A stretch of 5,120 nt of DNA, from NCBI GenBank assembly GCA_947440895.1, contig CANETO010000186.1, positions 1 through 5,120 of the forward strand. Direction: 5' to 3'. A program made the translations under genes and the position numbers. The stretch is from Planctomycetaceae bacterium (lineage in GTDB: Bacteria > Planctomycetota > Planctomycetia > Pirellulales > UBA1268). Under the pieces are notes generated by a model that searched no databases, was not told where the DNA came from, and was given only the letters and a program-made list of their open reading frames with translations. This document shows, in pieces, positions 1 through 5,120 of this stretch. Numbering within the stretch: the stretch's first letter is position 1; each line of letters starts with the position of its first letter.

Positions 1-825
1 CTCTCCGAGATGGGCGTGCTTGGGTTTGAATACGGCTACAGCCTCGACTGCCCCGATGGTCTCGTAATCTGGGAGGCCCAGTTCGGCGACTTCGTCAACG
101 TCGCCCAGGTTGTGATCGACCAGTTCATCGTGAGCGCCGAAGACAAATGGAACCGGCTCTCCGGCATCGTGATGCTGCTGCCGCACGGCTTTGAGGGGCA
201 GGGTCCCGAGCACTCGAGCGCCCGCCTGGAGCGGTTTCTATCGTTGGCCGCCAAGGACAACATCCAGGTGGTTCAGCCGACGACTCCCGCGCAAATGTTC
301 CACTGCCTGAGGCGGCAGGTGCTGCGAGTGTGGCGGAAGCCGCTGATCGTGATGACACCCAAGAGCCTGCTGCGGAATCCGGCCTGTGTGTCGAGCATGG
401 ACGATCTCGTGAACGGCACGTTCCAGCGGGTGATCCCTGATGCGTCGGCCGTGGCTGGGCGGGACATCCGCCGGATCCTGCTCTGCTCGGGCAAGGTCGC
501 CTACGAACTCGAGAAGCGGCGGCAGGAGTTGGGGCGTCACGATGTGGCCATCGTGCGGGTCGAGCAACTCTATCCGCTGCCGAAGCGGGCGCTGGAAGCG
601 GTGCTGGCCGACTATGCGCCAGGCACGCCCGCCGTCTGGGTTCAGGAAGAGCCCGAGAACATGGGGGCCTGGAGATTCTTTCGCATCCACTTCGGTGAGA
701 AGCTGCTCGACCGCTTTCCGTTTTCGGGCGTCTGTCGGCAGAGTGCCGCTAGCCCCGCCACGGGCTCCAAAAAGAGCCACGACCTGGAGCAGAATGAACT
801 GCTCTCTGCCGCCTTCCATAGCTAG
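1..825 (+). CDS. sucA: 2-oxoglutarate dehydrogenase E1 component, C-terminal part (5' end outside window)
   Basis: This is the thiamine-diphosphate-dependent E1 subunit, which decarboxylates 2-oxoglutarate and passes the succinyl group to the lipoyl arm of E2 in the cytoplasm. The frame is open from base 1 (first codon CTC) to the TAG at 823-825, so 274 codons are visible; family members are usually 900 residues or more, so about two thirds lies upstream. The ATG at base 10 is internal, not the start. Seen directly: VLGFEYGYS, then VIWEAQFGDF, then LLPHGFEGQGPEHSSARLER, then PTTPAQMFHCLRRQ and KPLIVMTPKSLLR. These are hallmark blocks of the pyrimidine-binding and C-terminal domains of SucA-type E1. 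The C-terminal VEQLYPLP, QEEPENMGAW and SPATGS blocks are also typical, so the end is intact. Pyruvate E1 (AceE) lacks this combination. sucB follows after 86 nt, in line with an operon. Confidence 0.96.
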   Translation, partial: LSEMGVLGFEYGYSLDCPDGLVIWEAQFGDFVNVAQVVIDQFIVSAEDKWNRLSGIVMLLPHGFEGQGPEHSSARLERFLSLAAKDNIQVVQPTTPAQMFHCLRRQVLRVWRKPLIVMTPKSLLRNPACVSSMDDLVNGTFQRVIPDASAVAGRDIRRILLCSGKVAYELEKRRQELGRHDVAIVRVEQLYPLPKRALEAVLADYAPGTPAVWVQEEPENMGAWRFFRIHFGEKLLDRFPFSGVCRQSAASPATGSKKSHDLEQNELLSAAFHS

Positions 826-911
826 GCCATCCAGAGCTATTTATGGCGGCGTCAGCCGCAGCCAGCCCCGCATCACCCATTCCTTTTCAACCCCTGCAAC
901 GAAACGTCCTC
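826..911 (+). other. sucA-sucB spacer; no clear Shine-Dalgarno site
   Basis: There are 86 nt between the sucA stop and the preferred sucB ATG at 912. The bases just before 912 are C/A-rich and show no AGGAG-like site. An in-frame ATG at 843 would extend sucB by 23 residues through this spacer. No promoter or terminator is evident, so co-transcription of sucA and sucB is likely (inference). Confidence 0.5.
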
Positions 912-2156
912 ATGTCACTCGAACTCAAAGTCCCCGAAGTCGGTGAATCGATCACCGAGGTCATGATCGGCACCTGGAAGAAGAGGGAGGGGGATACCGT
1001 CACGATCGACGAGTCGATCGTGGAGATCGAAAGCGACAAGGCGACGGTGGAATTGCCGGCCCCGCGGGCGGGAACGATCACGAAGGTGCTCAAAGGGGCC
1101 GGCGAGAAGGCCCTGGTGGGCGAGGTGATCGGGTACATGGAACCGGCCGGAGCGGCGGCAGGCTCGTCGCCGTCGTCGCCGTCGGCACCGTCTCAATCGG
1201 TCGTGGATGTGAAACGCACGGAAGGCCGGACCGACATCGGTTCGGTCCAGCCTCCGCGGGTGATGCCTGCGGCGGCCCGCGTGCTGGGTGAGGCGGGCCT
1301 CACCGCGGCGGCCTCGGCAGGAACGGGCCCCGGCGGCCGGGTGACCAAGTCAGATGCCATGGCGGCCGTGGCCAAGCCGGCCCCAATGGCTGCGGCTCCC
1401 CGTCCGGCCGCGGTTGTGCCGTCCAAGACCGGAGTCGGACTGGCAACAGGTGGCAGCCGTGAGGAACGCTATGTCCTCATCAGTCCAATCCGGCAGCGGA
1501 TCGCTGAGCGGCTTGTCGAAGCCCAGCAGCAGGCGGCCCTGCTGACGACCTTCAACGAGGTCGACATGTCGGCCGTGATGGCGCTGCGGTCGAAGTTCAA
1601 GGACGTGTTCCAGGAGCGTCATGGCGTGAAGCTCGGCTTCATGTCGTTCTTCGTGCGTGCCGCCGTGGAGGCTCTCAAGGCTGTGCCACAGGTGAACGCC
1701 GAGTATCGGGAGCCGCACATTGTCTACCGCGACTACTGCGACATCGGGATCGCCGTCGGGGGCGGCAAGGGGCTCGTGGTGCCGGTGCTCCGCAATGCGG
1801 AGACCATGTCATTTGCGGGCATCGAGCAGGCGATCAATGATTTCGCCCGCCGCGCTGCCGACAACAAGCTCAAGCTGGACGAACTCCAAGGGGGCACGTT
1901 CACGATCTCCAACGGCGGCGTCTATGGCTCGATGATGAGCACGCCGATCATCAATCCGCCGCAGAGCGGCATCCTCGGCCTGCACGCCATCCAGGATCGA
2001 CCGATGGCGGTGAACGGCCAGGTGGTGATCAGGCCGATGATGTATCTGGCGCTCACCTACGACCACCGGCTGGTCGACGGCCGCGAGGCGGTGACCTTCC
2101 TCAAGCGAATCAAGGACACGATCGAGGACCCGAGCCGGCTGATGCTCGAGGTCTGA
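912..2156 (+). CDS. sucB: Dihydrolipoyllysine-residue succinyltransferase (2-oxoglutarate dehydrogenase E2)
   Basis: E2 forms the core of the 2-oxoglutarate dehydrogenase complex; its lipoyl arm takes the succinyl group from E1 and transfers it to CoA. From ATG 912 the protein is 414 residues, a normal SucB length. Lipoyl domain, about residues 2-77: the ESDKATVE motif carries the lipoylated lysine, K43. A short Ala/Pro/Ser linker with an SSPSSPSAP run follows. The peripheral subunit-binding domain, about 116-153, reads PAAARVLGEAGL and GTGPGGRVTKSD. The catalytic domain, about 185-414, has LTTFNEVDM (211-219), typical of succinyl- rather than acetyl-transferring E2, FTISNGGVYGS from 330, and the YDHRLVDG site with H385 and D389. 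The start at 912 is chosen because MSLELKVPEVGESITEV matches the usual E2 N-terminus; the in-frame ATG at 843 would add a low-complexity tail. It lies between sucA and lpd, the E1 and E3 partners. Confidence 0.96.
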   Translation: MSLELKVPEVGESITEVMIGTWKKREGDTVTIDESIVEIESDKATVELPAPRAGTITKVLKGAGEKALVGEVIGYMEPAGAAAGSSPSSPSAPSQSVVDVKRTEGRTDIGSVQPPRVMPAAARVLGEAGLTAAASAGTGPGGRVTKSDAMAAVAKPAPMAAAPRPAAVVPSKTGVGLATGGSREERYVLISPIRQRIAERLVEAQQQAALLTTFNEVDMSAVMALRSKFKDVFQERHGVKLGFMSFFVRAAVEALKAVPQVNAEYREPHIVYRDYCDIGIAVGGGKGLVVPVLRNAETMSFAGIEQAINDFARRAADNKLKLDELQGGTFTISNGGVYGSMMSTPIINPPQSGILGLHAIQDRPMAVNGQVVIRPMMYLALTYDHRLVDGREAVTFLKRIKDTIEDPSRLMLEV

Positions 2157-2220
2157 CGAAAGCGATAGATGTGGGGCTGAAATCATACGGTTTGGTTCGC
2201 CGGCTGCGGCATGCTCGTCG

Positions 2221-2288
2221 CCGGCGGACTTTGACGTTGCAAGCTCCATGGTCGTGGTGCGCCAACTCATACAGTCAAAGTTCACCGG
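2221..2288. repeat. Imperfect inverted repeat, about 15 bp arms, in sucB-lpd spacer
   Basis: The arms CCGGCGGACTTTGAC (2221-2235) and GTCAAAGTTCACCGG (2274-2288) are complementary apart from one C/A mismatch and one G-T pair. The inner eight bases, ACTTTGAC and GTCAAAGT, match perfectly. The 38-nt interior has a further GTTG/CAAC pairing (2236-2239 with 2263-2266). There is no T-tract after the right arm, so a classical intrinsic terminator is unlikely. It could be a leader RNA structure, a protein-binding site or the remnant of a short inverted-repeat element. Confidence 0.6.
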
Positions 2289-2316
2289 CTCCTGCGCGTG
2301 CCTCCGACCGGCTCCT
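2284..2316 (+). repeat. 10-bp direct repeat ACCGGCTCCT, two copies, upstream of lpd
   Basis: ACCGGCTCCT occurs at 2284-2293 and again at 2307-2316, with starts 23 bp apart, close to two helical turns. A related copy, GTTCGCCGGCT at 2195-2205, matches GTTCACCGGCT at 2280-2290 with one mismatch. The arrangement could be paired regulator sites, but in GC-rich DNA a 10-bp repeat may be chance. Confidence 0.4.
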
Positions 2317-2339
2317 CAGCATCGGAAGATTTTATTTCT

Positions 2340-2358
2340 CCCATTCCTAAGGGTTGGG
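2340..2358 (+). other. Small hairpin in the lpd leader
   Basis: CCCATTCC (2340-2347) pairs with GGGTTGGG (2351-2358) over a TAA loop, with one T-T mismatch and one G-T pair. It ends 13 nt before the lpd ribosome binding site. It may affect lpd translation or 5'-end stability; nothing in the sequence proves a role. Confidence 0.35.
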
Positions 2359-2371
2359 ATCATTTGTGAGC

Positions 2372-2378
2372 GAGGAAG
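2372..2378 (+). promoter_or_regulatory. Ribosome binding site of lpd
   Basis: GAGGAAG lies 3 nt before the ATG at 2382, with its AGGA core 5 nt before it. It is the clearest Shine-Dalgarno match in the window and supports this start, which also gives the canonical N-terminus of the family. Confidence 0.7.
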
Positions 2379-2381
2379 CAC

Positions 2382-3770
2382 ATGGCACAGCATGATCTGG
2401 TGGTGATCGGTGGCGGTCCGGGTGGCTATGTCGCGGCGATCAAGGCCGCGCAGCTGGGGATGACGGCCGCCGTCATCGAGAAGGAAGACAAACTCGGCGG
2501 CACCTGCCTGCGGGTTGGCTGCATTCCTTCGAAGGCGCTGCTCGAATCGAGCCACAAGTATGAAGAGGTCGGGCACGAACTGGCGGTGCACGGCGTGAAG
2601 GTGGCTGGCGTCTCTTTCGACCTGCCGACGCTCATGAAGCGGAAGGACGACGTGGTCACGACGCTCTCCAAGGGGATCGAGGCGCTGCTCGCGAAGAACA
2701 AGATCACCCGCCTCAAGGGCACTGGCCGGCTGGCCGGGCCGGGCAAGGTGGAGGTCGCGGCAGCCGACGGCACGAAGACAATGCTTGAAGCCGGAAAGAT
2801 CATCGTGGCCGTGGGGAGCAAGAGCGTGGTCCTGCCCGGCGTCGAGGTCGACGGCCGGCTGGTGGGCACGAGCACGGAGGCGTTGGCCTTCGACAGCGTG
2901 CCGGCGCATCTGGTCGTCATCGGTGGCGGTTACATCGGCCTGGAACTAGGCAGTGTCTGGCGGCGGCTCGGCTCGAAGGTGACGGTGCTCGAATATGCCG
3001 ATCGGATTCTGATGGGAATCGACGCGGAGATAGCGTCGGAGGCCCTCACCCTCTTCCGCAAGCAGGGGCTCGATATCCGTCTGGGCATGAAGGTGAAGAG
3101 CGCGAAGGCTGTCAACGGTCGGTGCGTTGTGGAGTGCGAAGGACAGCCGCCGATCGACTGTGATCGCGTGCTCGCGGCGACAGGCCGCTCTCCGGCCACG
3201 GCCGACCTCGGCCTGGAGACGGTCGGCATTGTCACCGACAAGCGGGGCTGGATTCAGGTGGATGAGCACTTTCGCACTTCAGCGAACGGTGTGTATGCCA
3301 TCGGCGACTGCATTCCCGGCCCAATGCTCGCCCACAAGGCCGAAGAGGATGGTGTGGCCTGCGTCGAGGGCATGAAGACGGGCTATTCGCACGTTGACTA
3401 CGACCTTGTGCCAGCCGTTGTCTTCACACATCCCGAGATCGGGGCCGTCGGGAAGACGGAGGAGCAGTTGGTGGCCGCTGGCACCGCCTTCAAGAAGGGC
3501 GTGTTTCCGTTCCGGGCCAATGGCCGGGCTCGCACGATCAACGACACGACTGGCAAGGTGAAGGTGCTGGCCGACGCGGCGACCGACCGTGTGCTGGGCG
3601 TGCACATCATCGGCCCGGCTGCGGGTGACCTGATTGGCGAGGCTGCCGCGGCGATGAACTTTGGCGCGACGGCCGAGGATATTGGCCGGGTCTGCCATGC
3701 CCATCCGACGCTCCCTGAAGCGCTGAAGGAAGCGGCGCTGGCGGTGAGCGGCGGGGCGATTCACGCCTAG
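2382..3770 (+). CDS. lpd: Dihydrolipoamide dehydrogenase (E3)
   Basis: E3 is the FAD flavoenzyme that reoxidises the dihydrolipoyl group of E2 and reduces NAD+; it may also serve pyruvate dehydrogenase and the glycine cleavage system. The 462-residue protein is complete and of usual length. Seen in order: the N-terminal FAD dinucleotide fold with GGGPGGYVAA (10-19); the redox disulfide C42-C47 in GGTCLRVGCIPSKALL; the NAD-binding GGGYIG (181-186); the second FAD motif YAIGD (305-309) followed by GPMLAHKAEEDG; and the C-terminal dimerisation domain with HAHPTLPE, where H441 and E446 form the catalytic His-Glu pair. These residues distinguish it from glutathione and mercuric reductases. The ATG has a good ribosome binding site. 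Its position after sucA-sucB suggests it is the E3 of this complex. The gene ends 13 nt from the stop of a convergent minus-strand gene, with no obvious terminator between. Confidence 0.97.
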   Translation: MAQHDLVVIGGGPGGYVAAIKAAQLGMTAAVIEKEDKLGGTCLRVGCIPSKALLESSHKYEEVGHELAVHGVKVAGVSFDLPTLMKRKDDVVTTLSKGIEALLAKNKITRLKGTGRLAGPGKVEVAAADGTKTMLEAGKIIVAVGSKSVVLPGVEVDGRLVGTSTEALAFDSVPAHLVVIGGGYIGLELGSVWRRLGSKVTVLEYADRILMGIDAEIASEALTLFRKQGLDIRLGMKVKSAKAVNGRCVVECEGQPPIDCDRVLAATGRSPATADLGLETVGIVTDKRGWIQVDEHFRTSANGVYAIGDCIPGPMLAHKAEEDGVACVEGMKTGYSHVDYDLVPAVVFTHPEIGAVGKTEEQLVAAGTAFKKGVFPFRANGRARTINDTTGKVKVLADAATDRVLGVHIIGPAAGDLIGEAAAAMNFGATAEDIGRVCHAHPTLPEALKEAALAVSGGAIHA

Positions 3771-3783
3771 TCGGCGGCGGTCG

Positions 3784-4227
3784 TCAGCCGGCCACGTGTA
3801 GCATCCAGATGGCGAGCACGGCACGGGCTGACCAGAGGACGGTGCGGAGCCAGTTGGTGCGGACAAGCGACGCCACTATTTCAGGCGTGTGGCCGGCGTG
3901 CTTCAGCCGGCCATGCAGTGGCATCTGCACGAGCAGCGTGGAGAGCCAGAGGGCAGCCACCATGGCGAGGCCGATCAGTGCCGCCGGCCGGCCGACTGCC
4001 GACGGTGGGTTGAGCGCGATCAACGTGGCGGTGGCCGCCTCAACGAGCATGGGTGGAAGCACCACCGGTGCCGTGCGTCGCTGGTTCTCATCCGGATAGT
4101 CGGGGCTGTGCTTCGTGTCGGTGCGAGCGAAGAGCGGATAGTGCACCACCTGCACGAACCAGATCAGTCCGCACATCGCAGACGATGCGAGGGCCTGAGC
4201 GGCCAGGATGGTTTCGGTCGTCGTCAC
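3784..4227 (-). CDS. Conserved four-helix integral membrane protein, function unknown
   Basis: This is a 147-residue, strongly hydrophobic protein. It begins with GTG at 4227 and ends with TGA at 3784-3786. Four membrane segments are visible at about residues 7-33, 54-73, 81-103 and 126-145. Polar residues that look deliberate sit in or at the edges of helices: H29 in FVQVVHYPLF, E63 in PPMLVEAATA, Q101 and H105 in LVQMPLHGRL, and the TNWLRTVLWSARAVLA block near the end. A loop with NQRR (48-51) lies between helices 1 and 2. The layout recalls uncharacterised small membrane proteins (DUF1772-like in general shape), but I cannot assign a family firmly. A weak GAAGG site (4239-4243) precedes the start. 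It is the second gene of a minus-strand pair, 16 nt after the upstream gene, and ends tail-to-tail with lpd. Confidence 0.82.
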   Translation of the reverse strand: MTTTETILAAQALASSAMCGLIWFVQVVHYPLFARTDTKHSPDYPDENQRRTAPVVLPPMLVEAATATLIALNPPSAVGRPAALIGLAMVAALWLSTLLVQMPLHGRLKHAGHTPEIVASLVRTNWLRTVLWSARAVLAIWMLHVAG

Positions 4228-4243
4228 GCGGCTACCGCCCTTC

Positions 4244-4699
4244 TCAGGTGGTGGATCGCAGCACGTCGCGCGTCGGAGACTGGTGTGTTGAACGCTGGTG
4301 AGCCTTCCAGGCGTGGTAGAGCAGCAGTCCGAACGGCACCCACCAGATCAGGTCGTTGGTCGGCAGGGTCCAGCCGAAGGCGAGGGGAACCTCGCCCTTT
4401 GCGACTCCCATAACGTATCCGAGCGGGCCAAAGATTTTGCCAAGGAAACCAACGAGTACGATCGGCCAGTGGGTGATCGGATCACGAGATGCGGCCAGAT
4501 AACCGATGCCGTAGACGCCCACGATCATGCCGACGCACTGCCAGATGAACGGATAGTTGGGCCGTTCCATGCCGGTCATGTCGAACAGCCAGCCCGGGTA
4601 GAGCACGGTCAGTGCGCCCCAGAGGAGGTTATAGATGCCGGCAGCGATGAGCCAGCGGGCCATCCAGCGGGGCGTCGGCGCTGTGAGTGATGTGGTCAT
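4244..4699 (-). CDS. Conserved small integral membrane protein, function unknown
   Basis: From ATG 4699 the product is 151 residues, ending at TGA 4244-4246. Four membrane segments are visible at about 14-38, 51-70, 77-99 and 115-131. Short conserved-looking blocks include YNLLWGA (23-29), ERPNYPFIWQCVGMIVGVYG (45-64), HWPIVLVGFLGKIFGPLGY (77-95) and a TNDLIWWVPF block (114-123). The C-terminal 20 residues are polar and probably cytoplasmic. The frame is open further upstream to a TTG at 4748-4750, but that extension (RHSRQAARCLQR) is arginine-rich, crosses an inverted repeat and is unlikely to be translated. No clear Shine-Dalgarno site precedes 4699. I recognise the general pattern from hypothetical proteins but know no function. 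The next gene starts 16 nt downstream, so the two are likely co-transcribed and may act together in the membrane. Confidence 0.82.
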   Translation of the reverse strand: MTTSLTAPTPRWMARWLIAAGIYNLLWGALTVLYPGWLFDMTGMERPNYPFIWQCVGMIVGVYGIGYLAASRDPITHWPIVLVGFLGKIFGPLGYVMGVAKGEVPLAFGWTLPTNDLIWWVPFGLLLYHAWKAHQRSTHQSPTRDVLRSTT

Positions 4700-4726
4700 G
4701 ATGACACGTTGTAGGCATCTCGCGGC

Positions 4727-4750
4727 TTGGCGGGAGTGTCTGCCCGCCAA
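4727..4750. repeat. Perfect 8-bp inverted repeat, possible terminator hairpin
   Basis: TTGGCGGG (4727-4734) and CCCGCCAA (4743-4750) pair perfectly over an 8-nt loop. On the minus strand it follows the tRNA-like element by 7 nt and precedes the ATG at 4699, so it could end transcription of that element or sit in the leader of the membrane-protein pair. No T-run follows on either strand, so it is not a textbook intrinsic terminator. Confidence 0.5.
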
Positions 4751-4757
4751 TCATAAG

Positions 4758-4837
4758 TACGCCCGGCTGGACTCGAACCAGCGGGCTTGCTTTTCGGCGT
4801 CGCGATCCCTTCGGGCCTCGCTCCGCCACCGGATCGT
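4758..4837 (-). pseudogene. tRNA-like element: intact T-arm, degenerate remainder
   Basis: On the minus strand GCTGG-TTCGAGT-CCAGC (4782 down to 4766) is a perfect T-arm: a 5-bp stem with a 7-nt TTCGAGT loop. The next seven bases, CGGGCGT (4765-4759), are placed as an acceptor 3' strand, followed by A; CCA is not encoded. A possible acceptor 5' strand is ACGATCCG (4837-4830), which pairs with it if one A bulges out. A rough GGC/GCC D-arm is possible. No 5-bp anticodon stem with a 7-nt loop can be formed in the interval before the T-arm, so it is unlikely to be a working tRNA. An alternative shorter pairing, AGGCCCG (4818-4812), also fits 6 of 7 positions, which shows the fold is not secure. 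It may be a tRNA remnant, an attachment-site copy of a tRNA 3' end, or an unrelated structured element. Confidence 0.4.
4796..4827. repeat. Imperfect GC-rich hairpin
   Basis: On the + strand GCGA (4802-4804 region) then CCC can pair with GGG then TCGC over a TTC loop around 4807-4822, with outer GGC/GCC pairing, leaving small internal loops. It overlaps the tRNA-like element and competes with its fold. A compact two-hairpin element is an alternative reading of the region. Confidence 0.35.
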
Positions 4838-4984
4838 CACCTCAAAAATCTACGAACATCCTCGGAATTCCCGCGATTTCCGCAAGCGGTACCTCACCGT
4901 CCGGGGCAGAGAAGGGGCGAGATGGGGTCTCTGGCTAACAGATTCGCTCACAGTCGATGCCGCTTCCCAACCGCCCGACTGATG

Positions 4985-5120
4985 TTAGGCGATCGCCCGG
5001 ACTTCGCGGCGAATGTCAGCCTTAATCACTTTCCAGTCGACCGTGCTAAGCATCGTGGGCATCGGCTCGGCTTCGGCGTCGTCGAAATAACAAAGTGAAG
5101 CCAGCACACGCCCGGGATCC
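4985..5120 (-). CDS. C-terminal fragment of an unidentified protein, 5' end outside window
   Basis: On the minus strand one frame is open from the right edge to the TAA at 4985-4987, giving 44 codons. The visible sequence starts DPGRVLASLCYFDDAEAEPM and ends DWKVIKADIRREVRAIA. It looks like real protein: an acidic FDDAEAEPMP block, a MLSTVDWKVIK segment and an amphipathic charged tail, a pattern I associate with the C-termini of small uncharacterised bacterial proteins, some possibly linked to nucleotidyltransferase (AbiEii-like) toxin genes. That link is from memory and weak; no catalytic residues are within view. It is on the same strand as the membrane-protein pair but 285 nt upstream of it, separated by structured non-coding DNA, so probably a separate unit. 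Confidence 0.55.
   Translation of the reverse strand, partial: DPGRVLASLCYFDDAEAEPMPTMLSTVDWKVIKADIRREVRAIA

Larger units (their letters stand above)
2157..2381. other. Structured spacer between sucB and lpd
   Basis: This 225-nt stretch has no convincing gene on either strand. It contains a long imperfect inverted repeat (2221-2288), an exact 10-bp direct repeat (2284-2293 and 2307-2316), an A/T-rich patch around 2327-2337 and a small hairpin (2340-2358) just before the lpd ribosome binding site. Its length and structure suggest lpd may have its own regulation or promoter, or that a small element inserted here. No good -35/-10 pair was found, so this is inference. Confidence 0.5.
4700..4984. 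other. Intergenic region with structured elements, no gene supported
   Basis: No protein gene is supported on either strand across these 285 nt. The open frames here give arginine-rich, low-plausibility products, including the LDSNQR-type translation that is a known artefact of reading across a tRNA T-arm. The left half holds an inverted repeat and a tRNA-like element; the right half (about 4841-4984) shows nothing I can identify. The promoter of the minus-strand membrane-protein pair should lie here but is not obvious. Confidence 0.55.

Noticed and set aside
238..819. 193-codon minus-strand open frame opposite sucA
   Set aside because: It lies fully within the well-supported sucA frame, is rich in Arg/His/Pro and shows no recognisable domain; typical of antisense frames in GC-rich DNA.
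1165..1190. Trinucleotide-like repeat (TCGTCGCCG type) in sucB
   Set aside because: It encodes the flexible Ser/Pro linker after the lipoyl domain, which is normally low in complexity; no separate repeat element is needed to explain it.
2231..2260. TTGACG at 2231-2236 as a -35 box for lpd
   Set aside because: No acceptable -10 hexamer lies 16-18 nt downstream (GC-rich there), and the site is inside the inverted-repeat arm.
1809..2909. Long minus-strand frames opposite sucB and lpd (1809-2285 and 2316-2909)
   Set aside because: They overlap strongly supported genes, have unlikely composition, and no motif or ribosome binding site supports them.
3889..4413. 174-codon plus-strand frame opposite the membrane-protein pair
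   Set aside because: Very Arg/Gly/His-rich product without features, whereas the minus-strand frames give coherent membrane helices.
4758..4837. A functional tRNA gene on the minus strand
   Set aside because: No anticodon stem with a 7-nt loop can be drawn, position 33 is not U in any register tried, and the acceptor stem needs a bulge.
4635..4982. Plus-strand 115-codon frame containing LDSNQRACFSAS
   Set aside because: The LDSNQR string is the familiar artefact of translating the complement of a tRNA T-arm; the rest is arginine-rich and unlike a real protein.

Overview
High-GC bacterial chromosomal DNA (about 60-65% G+C by eye). The left three quarters is a 2-oxoglutarate dehydrogenase gene cluster on the + strand: the 3' end of sucA (E1), a complete sucB (E2, dihydrolipoamide succinyltransferase) and a complete lpd (E3, dihydrolipoamide dehydrogenase). 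Together these encode the TCA-cycle complex that converts 2-oxoglutarate, CoA and NAD+ to succinyl-CoA, CO2 and NADH. All three are intact as far as visible, with their diagnostic motifs present (lipoyl lysine, HxxxD acyltransferase site, CxxxxC redox disulfide, His-Glu pair). The protein sequences, the near absence of Shine-Dalgarno sites for several genes and the small membrane-protein neighbours would fit a planctomycete-type bacterium, but this is an impression from memory and not a proven assignment.

Layout: 1-825 sucA 3' part; 826-911 short spacer; 912-2156 sucB; 2157-2381 an unusually structured 225-nt spacer holding a long imperfect inverted repeat, a 10-bp exact direct repeat and a small hairpin just ahead of lpd; 2382-3770 lpd. 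lpd runs convergently into a two-gene minus-strand unit (4699 down to 3784) encoding two four-helix membrane proteins of unknown function, separated by only 16 nt.

The right end (4700-5120) is mostly non-coding. It holds an 8-bp perfect inverted repeat, a minus-strand tRNA-like element with a perfect T-arm but no usable anticodon arm, an imperfect GC-rich hairpin, and at the edge the last 44 codons of a minus-strand gene that continues outside the window.

The core of the window is ordinary central metabolism. The points worth a second look are the sucB-lpd spacer, the tRNA-like element, the uncharacterised membrane-protein pair and the fragment at the right edge. I do not see convincing evidence for a complete novel system.
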